Positions 45,064 through 59,789 of a DNA stretch of 64,000 nt are shown piece after piece (position 1 is the stretch's first letter; every line of letters starts with the position of its first letter). Origin of the DNA: Microvelia longipes (lineage: Eukaryota; Arthropoda; Insecta; Hemiptera; Veliidae); the NCBI GenBank assembly GCA_018340805.1, contig JACMZG010001908.1, positions 13,840,687 through 13,904,686 of the forward strand, given 5' to 3'. Both the position numbers and the translations under genes were made by a program. Below the pieces are notes generated by a model. It was given only the letters and a program-made list of their open reading frames with translations, searched no databases and had not been told where the DNA came from.

Positions 45064-45240
45064 GCAATATACGACATGCTTGGGGCGTGTTCGTCAAACA
45101 GACCAGCAGACACAGCTGAGGACAGAGCGAGAAACATCTTCGCCAAGATGGACGAAAACAACGATGGTCAACTCACGCAGGACGAATTCCTCAAAGGTTG
45201 TCTCCAAGATGAAGAGCTCTCCAAAATGTTAGCTCCTTAA
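45064..45240 (+). CDS. Neuronal calcium sensor paralogue (CG7646-like), terminal exon
   Basis: After acceptor TTCATTCAG the exon continues in phase 0 from the exon at 42607-42735: AIYDMLGACSSNRPADTAED, then RARNIFAKMDENNDGQLTQD, then EFLKGCLQDEELSKMLAP and TAA. DENNDGQLTQDE is a canonical EF4 loop (D1, N3, D5, G6, E12). The C-terminal end LSKMLAP differs from neurocalcin. The two exons give 101 residues, roughly the C-terminal half of a ~190-residue protein. Members are small cytosolic or membrane-tethered Ca2+ sensors acting on guanylate cyclases, channels or kinases, usually in neurons. An alternative ATG-started reading (45043) only extends into the intron and is not needed. Confidence 0.92.
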   Translation, partial: AIYDMLGACSSNRPADTAEDRARNIFAKMDENNDGQLTQDEFLKGCLQDEELSKMLAP

Positions 45241-45372
45241 ATTTCACTAAGCCCACAATGTCTCCAGCATCACACAAAATACAAAAAGTTTCCTTTAAAA
45301 CTTTGTATAAACAAATTTCAAACAAATTTACATTTAAGCTACCTGTCTCATTTTAAAACAAAAATAATAAGA

Positions 45373-45378
45373 AATAAA
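45373..45378 (+). terminator. Polyadenylation signal AATAAA, first candidate
   Basis: AATAAA in GAAATAAATTTAACACC, 133 bases after the stop codon of the CG7646-like gene. Other AATAAA hexamers follow in the A+T-rich downstream DNA (for example near 46293), so a longer 3' UTR is possible. Confidence 0.45.
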
Positions 45379-48300
45379 TTTAACACCAGCTCTCACCTTA
45401 TTAACTTTTGTAAGTCCCCTATTATTTTAATTAATTTGTATAATTATTTTTTTAATTACTCAACTCACTAAAGAATCTCTACTAACTAATTAAAGCTCAA
45501 TTCTTTGATTCTCTGTTTAGTTAATTTATTCTTTGTTTAATTACGTGGATTTCAATCACCCTCATAAACTAATTTTACTGTGGTTGCATAATTTATTTAA
45601 TAAATTTGAATCTTACTTTGTTGAAATATTGAGTAATTTTACTTTTTTTATTAATGAAGCATTTTTTGGCTACTCTTTTAAGCTAAAGTTTATAACAAGT
45701 TGTTATATTATTTACTCTTTTTGCTTTTCCTTACCTCCTGCCAGAGGTGTAAAGGAATATTTTTTTGATACTTTTATTCTTTTATACAACTTAGTATTTT
45801 TTTTTATATTTTCCCTGCTTATAATTTTTTTCTTTATTATTCTATTTTTGACCTTTATTCCTTATAAAACTTACATAAATTCTTATGCAACTTTGATATA
45901 GATTCAATCATTTGTTATTATGTTTTTCTTCCAAGTTTATTTTTTAAATTTATTCCAATTTAAATTTACATTCTTACTCTTTTACAAACCAACATTTCTT
46001 TGCTTCTGATTCATTTTTACTTATTATTTGATTAATTCGAGATGTCAAACAATTTCAGAGCTTTTTTAATTAGTTTAGGGTTAACTATTTCTTATTTATT
46101 GTAAATTATATTATAATATTGATTATTAATATGTACTTAGAAAATGTTACTGACCATGACCTAGACATAATATTATTCAAATATTATGTCCCTACAGTGA
46201 CATATTATGTACATACTTTATGTGCGACCAACATAAACAGATAATGACTAGTTGTGCAATATTTTTTTAAGTATATCATTTTAAATTAATGCAATAAAAT
46301 TTATTCATATTTAAATTGTAAGGAAAATAAAAATTTGATTGAATAATTTCTAGAATAAGTGGAAATAATGGAACAGTTTTGTATATTTTGTTTTAATTCA
46401 AAATCTCTTTTATAAGGGATGTACTTGGTAAGTCTTCAGTAACCCATTACTGAAAAAAACCAAATATGAAGAATAAAGCTGGTTTAAAATTACAAAAAGT
46501 TACTTTAAACAGTATAAACCTCTATTTATTATACTTAAGGAAAATAACTAAGTTTTAGGGCTTTGTCCAAGATGGTTTAACAAAGTATAGAAATGACGAA
46601 TCATTATCACAAGCTGGCACGTGTTAGACAAAGATGGTCTATTCTTATTTCATCTTAATAACTAAGTGAAAATTAAAAATTTTCAAATTACCTGAAAGTG
46701 CCATTTTGATTTTTCTTCTAGTCTCCTTTCGAGTCCATTTAATAAAATGTTATGTAATATATTATTTGTTTATTATAAACTGAAGTAATCCACTTCATTT
46801 GTCTGAAGCCTTAAAATTATGTTTAGCAAATTTTACATACAATATTGCGCTTATTTATCTGACTTCTTTCAAACAAAAAATAAACGTATTTTATTCTACC
46901 TAAACTTAATATTTCTATTCCAATTGTGATAAAAATAAACTTTTACAAAAAAAATATTATTTCATGAAATACAAATTCATGTCATTTACATTGATTTAAT
47001 AATTTATAAATAATTATATAAGGTAAATATTTCATTTTTCAATTAAAATTGTATCATTCCCTCCTCATTGAATAAAAAAAAGGAATAAATGAAAATGACA
47101 TAATATTCATTCGTTTGGCTGAAAAATATAAAATTAATTTTGAAATAAAAAATGCTGCAATATTTGAAGCTTTAATAAAAAAAAAAGAACACTTGATAAA
47201 AAAAAAAAAATAAAGAAACAAAAAAGGTTAATTGATATAATATACTTTTGTACAGTTTTTTTGTTAATTTGATAATTTGTATTGTAATAAATTTACAAAA
47301 TAGCACAATTTTATGATGAAGTGGTAAAAATTTAGTGTTTAGATGAATTTATTACTTAACGATTTCGGATGTCTGCGTTTTATCCGGGTTTCTACGTAAG
47401 CAAGTTATTATGTGTGTATTTATTGAGTAAGTATAAATATATAATATAAAATGGATGGTTATAAAAATGGGCTGAGGTCCTACGCAGCATACCTTACAGA
47501 TTTTATTCATATTTGACAAAACTTTTGGAGAATTCTTTATAACCTTTCATGCAGAAGGACACATAAGAGGTTATGTCACCAGGTTGTTTATGTTAGTGGA
47601 TAAAATAGTTTTAGATTTAAATTTCCACTGGAGTATGATAAGTATGCCTTGACCAGTGGTCAAGGCACTTTTTGACACAAAGGTTCTACTAAAGTTCCCT
47701 CTATCCCTTCCTTACTTTGAGTAAAAAAAAGTATTGTAAATTTAACAAAATCCTGTATTTTCGATTTATTTGATTTATTACAGATGTTTAAAGAACTTCA
47801 AACAATTTGTTTTCTAGAAAACTGTTTATAGGTTTGAGTTTTGCTTTTGACTCTTTTGTTGAGGATGACAGGCAACTTTTTGTAAAGTTTTTATTAAATA
47901 ATGACTAAAATCTATCAGGTTGGTGTAGTATCTTTTGTGTACAAAAATTATTGATATTACTTTGACATTTAAAAAATTATTTCATTTTTGTTTATGATTT
48001 CAAATATTCATATTAACTAGTACACTAAAAATATTTTTTTAATGATTTTATATACAAAAAAGTATTATTAATTTTTTTTTTCCAGAAGCCCTATTTACTC
48101 ACATCCATAATAATAAATCTTTTACATAAAAAATTAACTATAAATAATAATAAAAACAAATATCAAATCAATTTATATGATTTGATATTTTTTATTCTAT
48201 TATAAAGAATACCCAAATTTTTAATGCAAATTGTACAATCTTCTCTCTTTATCTCTTTTTGTATTGGCACATTGATTGTACCCCTGATGCCTCAAATTCA

Positions 48301-48520
48301 GTCAATTTTTATATTGTTAAGATATATTTAACCATTTTTGAAAAAAAATTGTTTTAGTTTGATTTTTATTTAATCATTTTTATTTGATTAAATTTTGTTT
48401 TACTACATTATAATTTAATTTTTGTTTTAATTTGATTTTTTATATTTTTATCTGGCTAAATTTTTTTTATTTACATTATAAATTTTATAAAACTTATATT
48501 AGGTTTTTGTTGTCCATCAT
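45379..48520. other. 3' flank and intergenic DNA, A+T-rich
   Basis: No gene supported. The 122-residue plus frame at 45533-45901 is a low-complexity Phe/Leu/Ile-rich product of T-rich DNA. A near-perfect palindrome, TGCCTTGACCA then GTGGTCAAGGCA, lies at 47645-47667. Possibly includes a long 3' UTR of the calcium-sensor gene. Confidence 0.4.
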
Positions 48521-49660
<1,140 letters not shown>

Positions 49661-49661
49661 G

Positions 49662-49805
49662 CTAAAATCAGTTGACAGCGTGGGAAAATAATGCGATGGA
49701 GCTAATGAGGGTAGTCCTTGATGATCAACCACGCCCTCAATTTCAAATGAGGAGAACCTTATTGGTTCTTTAACTCTATTTTTCTGTGCTGTCAACTGAT
49801 TTTAG
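49662..49805. mobile_element. 144-bp palindromic MITE (CTAAAATCAGTTGACAGC family)
   Basis: Left end CTAAAATCAGTTGACAGC and right end GCTGTCAACTGATTTTAG are exact inverted repeats. The next ~35 bases also pair imperfectly (GGAGCTAATGAGG with ATTGGTTCTTTAAC). The core is GC-richer (CCACGCCC). A second copy lies at 63702-63851. Confidence 0.8.
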
Positions 49806-51721
49806 TGTTGTTGGTTGATAAATTGTAGGTGTTTCACTTATTTCAGTCCTCAATTATTACATCCTTAATGGTTGACGAACCCTATTAATGCAACTAGTGA
49901 TCTATTAGTAGAGCAAGTGATTGAGATACCATCTCCACTAGAATTTGAGCCCCTGCCGGAACTGCATTACTGCTAAACTATGATGTATAAAACATAGCGC
50001 CTTACCACAACCTCATCCACTACTATAATGCAGCTATTCAATGATCTTCAGATGTTACTGTATGAGATAAACATTTCTCCTATTCTTCAACTTGTGGTAT
50101 ACATAACCACTTTATTACCGATTTAATATAAGGATTTAATATTAAGGACAAAATACCAATTTTCATTTTTTTTACAAAACATACTTTAATATTGACACTT
50201 AAACTATTCATAGTGATCTAATACAAAATACAATATTAAAAGATACCATTTTTGAGAATATTTAGAGAAAACCTGATAACGATAATTATTTGAGTGTAAT
50301 TAGGACTATTTCCATTCTTTTCTAAATCTATGCTCTCTGAGTAAGATATAAATTTTGGATTCCTAAATATTATTATTTGATCATAAATATTATTATTCAG
50401 TGTGGTTGGTTCACAGAAATAAACATTCTGATTTTGTATTTTTCCATTATAATTTAATAAAATGTATTGCATTCCAATGATTATTTTCTCACAAATAACA
50501 TTAAAGTTAAGCAGATCTTATAAAGTAAATAAGATCTCATAAAGAAAAATCAAATCTTATTAGATAAATCTGATCTTATAAAGTAAATAGATCTTTTTGT
50601 TTATCAAGTTCTTTATTGGCAAAATTTTCCATTGTTAAACTTAACATTTTTCTACCTGATATTCATATTATTTAAATATGATTTTTTTTAATAAGCTTAA
50701 GATTAAATTTAGGTTAAGTAAGTCATGTTGATTTATAAATAATAAACTTTAATATTAGATTTCAATTTGAAATTACAAAGATGCTTATTCAGTTTTATCT
50801 AATTAAAAGTTAATTTGACAAATTTTATTGAAAGTAAATTTGACTCTTTAGCTGTACGACTTTATAATTTTTATTTATTTTACATGGTTCTAAAACAATA
50901 TTTTATGAATTGTAATGTTCCAATGAAAAAAATATCAGAAGATGCACGCTTCTTGTGAAAATTCTGTTTGTGAAACCCCTATTAAGTTTTCAATTTGGAT
51001 AAATTATTTACAAATAAAAGTATCGAATATAATTTATTTTTGGTTATCAAAGTATTTTTGAATTGATGTTACTAGGTTTCTTATAGTGGAATATGCTTTG
51101 GAAGGAAGGCCAAAACTTTTTTCTCATTTCACATTTGTCTAATTTTAAGTTTGTCAAATTTAAGTAAAATATTTAACTTTTTAAGTACTTTTTTGATAAT
51201 TTAACTTATTTAAAAATGGCAAACATTTTTATTTTAAAAATATAATAATTTAATTACTTTTTGTAGGCTAGTGTTTTTTTAAGTTTTATTTCACCCCTTT
51301 TTTTTTATATTTTAGGAAGTAATTGAATCAGGATTCAAATTAAATTTATTTGCTGTGTGTGATATTTTTTCCAAAATGTTTACCGCTGAGGTAAATTCAT
51401 TGAGACTTTGCAATGTGTATAGTACTGTCAATTTACTCTCATTTATTAATAATTTTATTTATATATATTAACCCTTTACTATATTCTTTGTGCTGAATAT
51501 TTACATTCTACTATTATAATTTTGAGTTAAAATAATAATACTAATCCTGTTGTGCATATGTCTTCCTGTATGCTCAAAAAATCTAAAATTAAAAAAAATA
51601 CTTTTTGTATATTTGTCAACTTTTTGCAGATTAAAAGGTAAAAAAATTGATTAGAAAGTATTTTTTATATTTAAAATTTTTATTTACAAGCATTTTCTTT
51701 GTCTAAATTTGATATCTTTGG
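49806..51721. other. Unassigned intergenic sequence
   Basis: No gene. 50495-50600 repeats AATCTTATAAAGTAAAT-like words (about four) and looks like a short tandem array. Confidence 0.4.
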
Positions 51722-53361
51722 CAAAATTTATGAAGTATACAATACATAGATAGTACACATGGCATGATTGTTGTATGTTTACGGCACAAGTTGCCTATGT
51801 ACTAAGTTATCGTATCTGTAAGGTTTGCCAAACTGTGTGCTCTCTTAATTGATCTTTGAGAGAACTTGAGTCTTGTAAGAAAATAATTATTAAAAGTATT
51901 AATCAGAATTGACCCTTATCTTAGGAAATATAATTTAAAATAATTTTTGGGACGTGCGTTTTACTGTTAGAATGTCATTAGGGTTGAATACTTGGCTGGA
52001 ATGATATATATGGTGGGATTTTATGTTGGAATTGAGTTTCTAAGTTCCAATACTTTATTTAAAAACTTTTAATCGCAATACATACTTGTTTATCTTATTC
52101 TTTTTACATACATACTCTCTTGAAGAACCATCTTAAACATGTTATTGAAGAATCAGCTATCGTCAATACTTGACGTTCACATTCGGTGTCTATATTGCGA
52201 TTGAACTATCAACAGTAGCTTATTTACTACTACTTCTTTAACTTGCCGTAAATTATTTTATTGTCTAAAAATATAAATAACAGCATTATACTTACTTATA
52301 GCAAATTTTCATTAAAAATACGCTTAATTTAAATACTATTGAACTTAATAAGTATGTTTTTGGTTTTATATGCAGACTACATTAATTTATTTTATAAAAT
52401 TTTATTTTAATAGTCTTTAAAAATGAAGCTATTTTTGTCAGTTTAGCATTTAAAAAAATAAAAAAGGGGGTTTTTCTAAACTATCAAAAATTTTATTTAG
52501 AGCCAATTAATTGAATTTTGCAATAATTTGACTTGTTATTGATTTCATTTTAGTAAATAGTAAATTAATATACTTGCTATTTGTATTTATACTGGCATTA
52601 TTATATTTATATTACTTTATTGTTTATTAATAAAAAAAAATATTTATAACTAATTTTAGAAGTCAAAGTCAGAAAAAATGCTTTCTATGTCAAGAGTTAT
52701 ACACAAGAGTTATATTGAATCTTACAATAGACTTAATATTGTTTTGCATTATTTCATGGAAAATTATTTATTTATTGTGGAGCTTAATTAAACATTATTA
52801 GCTCCTTGCAACTCCCATAAAAATTAATTTATTAAGATAAACATTAGCAAGATCCCTAATAAAATTAATTTTATTTAAACTATTTTTTAAGTTCATAAAT
52901 TGTAATTAAAATTTTTTAAAATAATTAAATATATTGAAAATTCGCCTTTTTGCACATATTGTATTATAAACAAAATAAATAATTAACAGAAATAACCCAC
53001 TATATGTGTTTGTAATTTACATTGTAAATTATTTGATTAAGTTTGTCTTATCGAATTAGATAATTTTTTTGAGGAAGTATTCTGTACCCTGTTTATGGTA
53101 TCTCTTATTATTTTATTTTACTATTAATAATGTTTTATTTTCGGTGACGTTTTGTCTAAAAGATTTAATCCACCAAAGTGGAAATTAACTTCATAGCATG
53201 ATATGACAAGAAATCTAAATTTAATTTTTTATATTCTATGGGTTAATAGTCTTTTTTAAACCTTTGGAACTGAAATAGTAGAATTATATTAAAAAACTAA
53301 ATACTGAAAACCTAAGCTTTCAATAAGGGGTCTAAGTTTCATGAGAAGCCACAACACCTCG

Positions 53362-53410
<49 letters not shown>

Positions 53411-53505
53411 ATTATATTATATAATATATATAATTATATACAATATATATATATATATATATTATATATATTATATATATATATATTATATATAATTATG
53501 AAGTA
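51722..53505 (+). repeat. 1.78-kb tandem duplication, copy 1
   Basis: Starts CAAAATTTATGAAGTATACA and ends with AACACCTCGCAAATATATAT and a TA run (53363-53497). The same sequence restarts 1784 bases later. The unit contains a decayed Penelope-type piece (GAAGAATCAGCTATCGTCAA, about 52143-52255) but no gene. Confidence 0.9.
53363..53497. repeat. (TA)n microsatellite between duplicated blocks
   Basis: About 135 bases of TA-dominated repeats with TTATA and AATTA interruptions at the junction of the two duplicated blocks. Confidence 0.95.
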
Positions 53506-55136
53506 CAAAATTTATGAAGTATACAATACATAGATAGTACACATGGCATGATTGTTGTATGTTTACGGCACAAGTTTGCCTATGTACTAAGTTATCGTAT
53601 CTGTAAGGTTGCCAAACTGTGTGCTCTCTTAATTGATCTTTGAGAGAACTTGAGTCTTGTAAGAAAATAATTATTAAAAGTATTAATCAGAATTGACCCT
53701 TATCTTAGGAAATATAATTTAAAATAATTTTTGGGACGTGCGTTTTACTGTTAGAATGTCATTAGGGTTGAATACTTGGCTGGAATGATATATATGGTGG
53801 ATTTATGTTGGAATTAGTTTCTAAGTTCTACTTTTTAAAAACTTTTAATCGCAATACATACTTGTTTATCTTATTCTTTTTACATACATACTCTCTTGAA
53901 GAACATCTTAAACATGTTATTGAAGAATCAGCTATCGTCAATACTTGACGTTCACATTCGGTGTCTATATTGCGATTGAACTATCAACAGTAGCTTATTT
54001 ACTACTACTTCTTTAACTTGCCGTAAATTATTTTATTGTCTAAAAAATATAAACATTATACTTATTATAGCAAATTTTCATTAAAAATACGCTTAATTTA
54101 AATACTATTGAACTTAATAAGTATGTTTTTGGTTTTATATGCAGACTACATTAATTTATTTTATAAAATTTTATTTAATAGTCTTAAAAATGAAGCTATT
54201 TTTGTCAGTTTAGCATTTAAAAAAAATAAAAAAGGGGGTTTTTCTAAACTATCAAAAATTTTTTATTTAGACCAATTAATTGAATTTTGCAATTATTTGA
54301 CTTGTTATTGATTTCATTTTAGTAAATAGTAATTACATATATTCTTGCTATTTGTATTTATACCTGGCATTATTAATATTTTATTACTTTTATTGTTTAT
54401 TAATAAAAAAAAATATTTTATAACTAATTTTAGAAGTCAAAGTCAGAAAAATGCTTTCTATGTCAAGAGTTATACACAGAGTTATTGAATCTTACAATAG
54501 ACTTAATATTGTTTTGCATTATTTCATGGAAAATTATTTATTTATTGTGGAGCTTAATTAAACATTATTAGCTCCTTGCAACTCCCATAAAATTAATTTA
54601 TTAAGATAAACATTAGCAAGATCCCTAATAAAATTAATTTTATTTAAACTATTTTTTAAGTTCATAAATTGTAAAATTAAAATTTTTTAAAATAATTAAA
54701 TATTATGAAAATTCGCCTTTTTGCACATATTGTATTATAAACAAATAAATAATTAACAGAAATAACCCACTATATGTGTTTGTAATTTATTCATTGTAAA
54801 TTATTTGATTAAGTTTGTCTTATCGAATTAGATAATTTTTTGAGGAAGTATTCTGTACCCTGTTTATGGTATCTCTTATTATTTTTATTTTACTATTAAT
54901 ATGTTTTATTTTCGGTGACGTTTTGTCTAAAAGATTTAATCCACCAAAGTGGAAATTAACTTCATAGCATGATATGACAAGAAATCTAAATTTAATTTTT
55001 TATATTCTATGGGTTAATAGTCTTTTTTAAACCTTTTGGAACTGAAATAGTAGAATTATATTAAAAAACTAAATTACTGAAAACCTAAGCTTTCAATAAG
55101 GGGTCTAAGTTTTCATGAGAAGCCACAAACACCTCG

Positions 55137-55138
<2 letters not shown>
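53506..55138 (+). repeat. 1.78-kb tandem duplication, copy 2
   Basis: Follows copy 1 almost base for base (ACATGGCATGATTGTTGTAT, GAAGAATCAGCTATCGTCAA, CAACACCTCGCAAATATAT). Differences are mostly missing single bases in runs or short missing words. The plus frame 54108-54311 lies in it and is open only because of such an indel. Confidence 0.9.
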
Positions 55139-55205
<67 letters not shown>

Positions 55206-55214
55206 AATATATAT

Positions 55215-55301
<87 letters not shown>

Positions 55302-55312
55302 ATATATATATG
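55139..55312. repeat. (TA)n microsatellite
   Basis: About 175 bases of TA repeats closing the second duplicated block, followed by TGAAATAGGATCGATTTCCT. Confidence 0.95.
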
Positions 55313-58300
55313 AAATAGGATCGATTTCCTCCCTCCTCCCCCCTTCTGCTGTTTCCATGCTGACAACACATAGAATTTTTGTTGTAACTGTGCGGAAAAG
55401 TGTTTAAATTATGCAGAATTTAAATTAGAAAAGAGGAATTATCTTAGATTTATTATATTTCGTCTAGAGACATTTCCTTTTAAGTGTATTATATCTTTTT
55501 TTTAACAGAAAAAGTGTGTTTAAAGTTTTTTATTTTATTTTAAATTAAGTCTTACTGAATATCAACTTTTGTATTATTTGTTTTCTGAGCTTGTTTCTAA
55601 AAAAATGTTGTTATGGTTGGGAACATGGTTGCGATTATGTGGTAGAAATTGATAGTAGACTTAATAGATTACAACATAACTACTAGTTTTCAATTGTTTT
55701 AATATTTTTTTATTGGAAGTATGTTTTGGATATCAATGAATCAAACCAAGTTTTTTACCATTATAAAATTTTAAATGTTTTTAGAAACAGTTCTTATCTT
55801 GATCAGAATCGACATGGTTTATTAGCTAATTTGCTCTTTGTGTCCAATTTGTTATTTACATCGTAAATCTACTTGTAGTAGGGTTATATTTTGGATTTAT
55901 AAATATAACCACCAATTGTATGGTTACAATTAAAGCTTAAATTCTCAATATGAAATTTATTTTGTATAAAACAATGTTACACTTTTACATTATATTATAA
56001 CAGTGTGCAGTTTACAGTTTTATTGATTATGTGATTAAAATTTATAATTTGTAAGGCAAAGAAACACTGTAAATGAATATTGTATGACCAAGGCAATCGT
56101 TTGTAAGATCCTAAGTGTTTTTATTATAAAATGATTTTTTGATTTAATATTTTGTAGAAAAGTTTGTAATTTTAATTTGACCATTTTCTTGATTTGTTTT
56201 AAGATGAGTTTGTTTAATAAAAATGAAGAATCAAAGGAGCAGTAATAGGAAAGTCAACATTTTTAATTTTTAATATTGTGATTTTATGTTTTTAATAATA
56301 TGTTAAAATTAGTATTTTAACATTAATTTTAAATGTGAAAATTGAGGATTTTATAGAAATAATTTTATAAAGTTTTTTTTTGCAATGGCCAATTAAAAGA
56401 CTGTAAGAATATACATGTTTATATTATACTAATATTAAGCTACTAGTATTGACAGCAGCATACAACAAAATGTAATTTCCAAGGTTCTTTTAAGGAACTT
56501 TTATGAAAAATTGATGACTCATTTGTTTTTGAATTATTACTTATTTGTCTATTATTTTTTTACTTTTAGTTCAAATTATTTGTTTACTCCATTGTTCTTT
56601 CTTTGGTTTTATTATTGAATATTAGCTAATTTTTTTGTAATTTCACTACAATCAAAGTTTAGTAGTAAGTTGCTCTTTAAAAAATAATAAATTTATGAAC
56701 ATCATAAATCGTACTATAACCATGGTCATAATTCGCCATTTTTATGAAACCATTTTGATATCCTGTGTTTGATCAAACCAAAAATCTGATAAGTTCTTCC
56801 TCTCATAGGACTTGATCTTTGTGCCAAGTTTCATTAAAATTGGATTGTTAGAGCTGTAGCGTGTTTATAAGCAATGTGCACATCCATACACTTTTACTTA
56901 AATACAGACTCAATTTTTTTTATATTTGAGATCTTTTGGTTCCAAAACAAGGAGATTTTATGAAAAAAAGGGTTTTGTTCTTTTGTTAATGCAATGAGCC
57001 TCCTCAAGGGAAGCAAAATATATATTCTCATAGTCTGTAAATTCACCATTGCCAACAAAAAGAACTTTATAAAATTATTTATTTTAAAAAAATAATTTTC
57101 TGTAATAATTGGCTTATATCATAACACCATATTTTGTCTCATGCCTTCAATTGCTCTAGCAAACAATAAATTATTACGTGGAGAGACATCTTTTCTCTAT
57201 TTTGGAACACTACAGCTCCTTTTACTTTGACAAAATTATTTAATAAATTTAGTGTCTAAGAGTCTAGTTAGTGTCTTTAAGAGCTACTTCATTTGTTGTA
57301 TTGTTTCTATTGCAAAACTTAAACAACTTTAGTGTTAGTTTCTAAAACTTAAAACAAATCATTTTTTACCTTACCCTCCTTTTAAGGTATTCATAGTCGC
57401 TAATACTGCTAAATTTAAAGAAATTAGCAGGATTAACACTGAATTATTTTAAAATTGAAAATGTGATGAATTATTTATGTTCTTAAGCCAAAGTTGGCAA
57501 GTTCTTTCTAATACCGATAAGCTTCAATTTTTGGTTAAAAAGTTCAATTTTTACACTTTAAACTTATTCCTACCCAAATATTGGTCTTAGACAAAATATG
57601 CAAGGTGCAAAATGTCTTGTACTCATCTCTAGAACCCAAAAAGTCCAATAAAAAAGTGTACTTAAAATTTTTTTTTTTTTATTTTTTGCAAAATTTGGTT
57701 GTTGCACGGGACACCTAATGTTAACTACTCCACCAAAAGAATTTCTCTTGAAACAGTAATAGTAACCAGAGTTTCATTAATTTGTGTCTTAACAGTTCAA
57801 AAATTTGAAAGGGAGGGGGGAGACTTTTAGTCCACCCAAATAACCTAATATGTATTTATTATATTAATCAGGTTTGATTAGGAGAGTAAACAAAAAGTAA
57901 ATAATTCTTTACTTTACTTATTGAATCTTTTTACGATAATTTTTATAATTAGTTATTGACAGTATCATAACTAGAGTAAAACATTAGACATCATAGATCA
58001 AGTTTATTTTTTCCCAGTCTTGCATAATCTATTCTTTTTAACAATGCTGTTGAATATTTCTTAAGTTGATTTTTTTTCATTTAATTTATTTGGATTGTTG
58101 GTGAGTTATAATTTATTTCCTTTTTTTAATTTAATTAAATTTAATATATTTAATAAAATTAATATATTTTTTCATGTATATATAATGTATTAATCATTTT
58201 TTTATGTTTTAGGTCACCAAAAACCATCACCAGTAAGCCTTGTACTAATTTTTAAATTACACAAAAATCCATCTTTATAAATAATCTTTTAAGTTAAAAA

Positions 58301-58560
58301 TATGACTCAGTGACCATTCAATTATTATTTTAATCAATAATTATTAATTTTTTAGGATTAATTTTTTGTTTGTGTGTGTGTTTTGATGGTAATTTATCAG
58401 CCATTATATTCATTATTTTAAACTTATTTGCTTACATAAAAAACTAAATTAATTAAATTTGACATAGTTTGTTGTTTTGAAAGAGATTTTGTAAGAATTG
58501 CACATTTTATATAATAAATAAAACACTATAATTAAAAAAAAACTTATTTATATTATATTT
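55313..58560. other. Unassigned intergenic sequence upstream of Nca
   Basis: No gene recognised. 56810-56900 (TTGTGCCAAGTTTCATTAAA and TTGGATTGTTAGAGCTGTAG) has the flavour of an old LINE 3' tail. Non-coding 5' exons of Nca could lie here but cannot be told by eye. Confidence 0.4.
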
Positions 58561-58569
58561 TGTCTTGTA

Positions 58570-58762
58570 CCTTAATACAAATAATGAGACAATACAAACA
58601 ATGATAAATGACAAAACAAATAATGAGACAATACAAACAATGATAAATGACAAAACAATACAAATAATGAGACATTACAAACAATAATAAATGACAAAAC
58701 AATACAAATAATGAGACATTACAAACAATAATAAATGACAAAACAATACAAATAATGAGAAA
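58570..58762. repeat. ~44-bp tandem repeat
   Basis: About five units of CAAATAATGAGACATTACAA followed by ACAATAATAAATGACAAAACAA with spacings of roughly 39-44 bases. The minus-strand ORF over it is repeat-derived. Confidence 0.85.
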
Positions 58763-59634
58763 TGTGTTTGGGGAAGTTTTGCATCATCAGTGTAAACTAT
58801 GTGTAAAACTTTAATTAATAAATAAACTTTTATTTAATGAAGTTTATTTATACACTAATGATGGAATACTTCCTGAAACATATCTGATTATTATTTTTTT
58901 GTGATGCTAGACAAGAAGTCTAATAAAAATAAGTTTTTTTTTAAATGTTAGTGTTTTATTTATTATATAAAATAAATTTGACTTGTAAAGTAGAAATCAA
59001 AGATAAATATTTATCTTTGAATTCATTTTTCAAAAGGAGGTATCTTCTTTTGCAATGAAATAACTAACAGTTTGAATGGGGTTTAAATACCATTGATTCA
59101 CCTCACAGACAAAGATTGTGTACTACACTAAGAGAGCTAACTGAAATTATTTTTTTTAGAGTAGAATTATTATTATTTAAAAGAGTTGCTTCAATTTTTG
59201 GTGACTCTGAACTAACACTATGTTAGTAATTTTTGGTAACTGTACCTAACCTATTTTTGGTGACTCTGGTAATTTTTCTTTCTCTGCCTAACCTATGTTT
59301 GCATTAAACCCACACTCATAAAACCTTCAGAGGTTATTTAAATAGAAATACCTTTGAAACTAACATGTTATGATGTCTGATCAAAAGAAATGTCAGAGTC
59401 TGATAACAAGCACTCTTTCTTAAACACCTACTCAGCTTTTTATTTGTTAAAATAGAGAGACTTGGGGGAGGGACTAAGCTCTTCTAAAAATCATATTGGC
59501 CCCCAATATTTTATTAAAAGTACCTTTTTTTCTTTTCCAAGAGTAAAAAAAGGCTTAGCCTCCCAAGTTTTGGATGTTGGTTAATTTTGCAACTCTTATG
59601 AAAATGGTGTACTAATTTCCCAATGTTCTTTTAG
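58763..59634. other. Upstream of Nca coding start; intron or 5' flank
   Basis: Ends in a good acceptor (CAATGTTCTTTTAG). 59205-59275 has three repeats of TTTTTGGTGACTCTG/GGTAACTGT. No coding exon. Confidence 0.4.
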
Positions 59635-59654
59635 GTCAGAAAAAATAGATTGTT

Positions 59655-59724
59655 ATGGGAAAACAAAATAGTAAATTAAAGCCTGAAGTGCTGGAGGATT
59701 TGAGACAAAACACTGAATTTTCAG
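59655..59724 (+). CDS. Nca: Neurocalcin, first coding exon
   Basis: ATG is preceded by acceptor TTCTTTTAG (AG at 59633-59634) and 20 bases of 5' UTR, so at least one non-coding exon lies upstream. The exon encodes MGKQNSKLKPEVLEDLRQNT then EFS and ends in split codon G|AT (phase 1) before donor GTATTT. MGKQNS is an N-myristoylation signal (Gly2, Ser6) used by neurocalcin for Ca2+-dependent membrane switching. With the exons at 60859-60977 and 62651-62839 it gives 126 residues that match insect Nca as I remember it almost throughout. The final exon (rest of EF3 helix and EF4) is beyond 64000. Role: Ca2+ sensor that regulates membrane guanylate cyclases and other targets in neurons. Name is secure by family, not checked by search. 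Confidence 0.93.
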
Positions 59725-59789
59725 GTATTTATTACTTTCCTTCTTTTTTTCCTTTTTATTTAAATTTGATTAACATTTATTTTAACAAT

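Noticed and set aside
44849..45232. 127-residue frame overlapping the terminal calcium-sensor exon
   Set aside because: Wrong frame relative to the EF-hand coding sequence (45064-45240) and includes intron; the EF4 frame is clearly the real one.
45533..45901. 122-residue Phe/Leu-rich frame downstream of the CG7646-like gene
   Set aside because: T-rich low-complexity DNA, no domain, no start context; more likely 3' UTR or intergenic.
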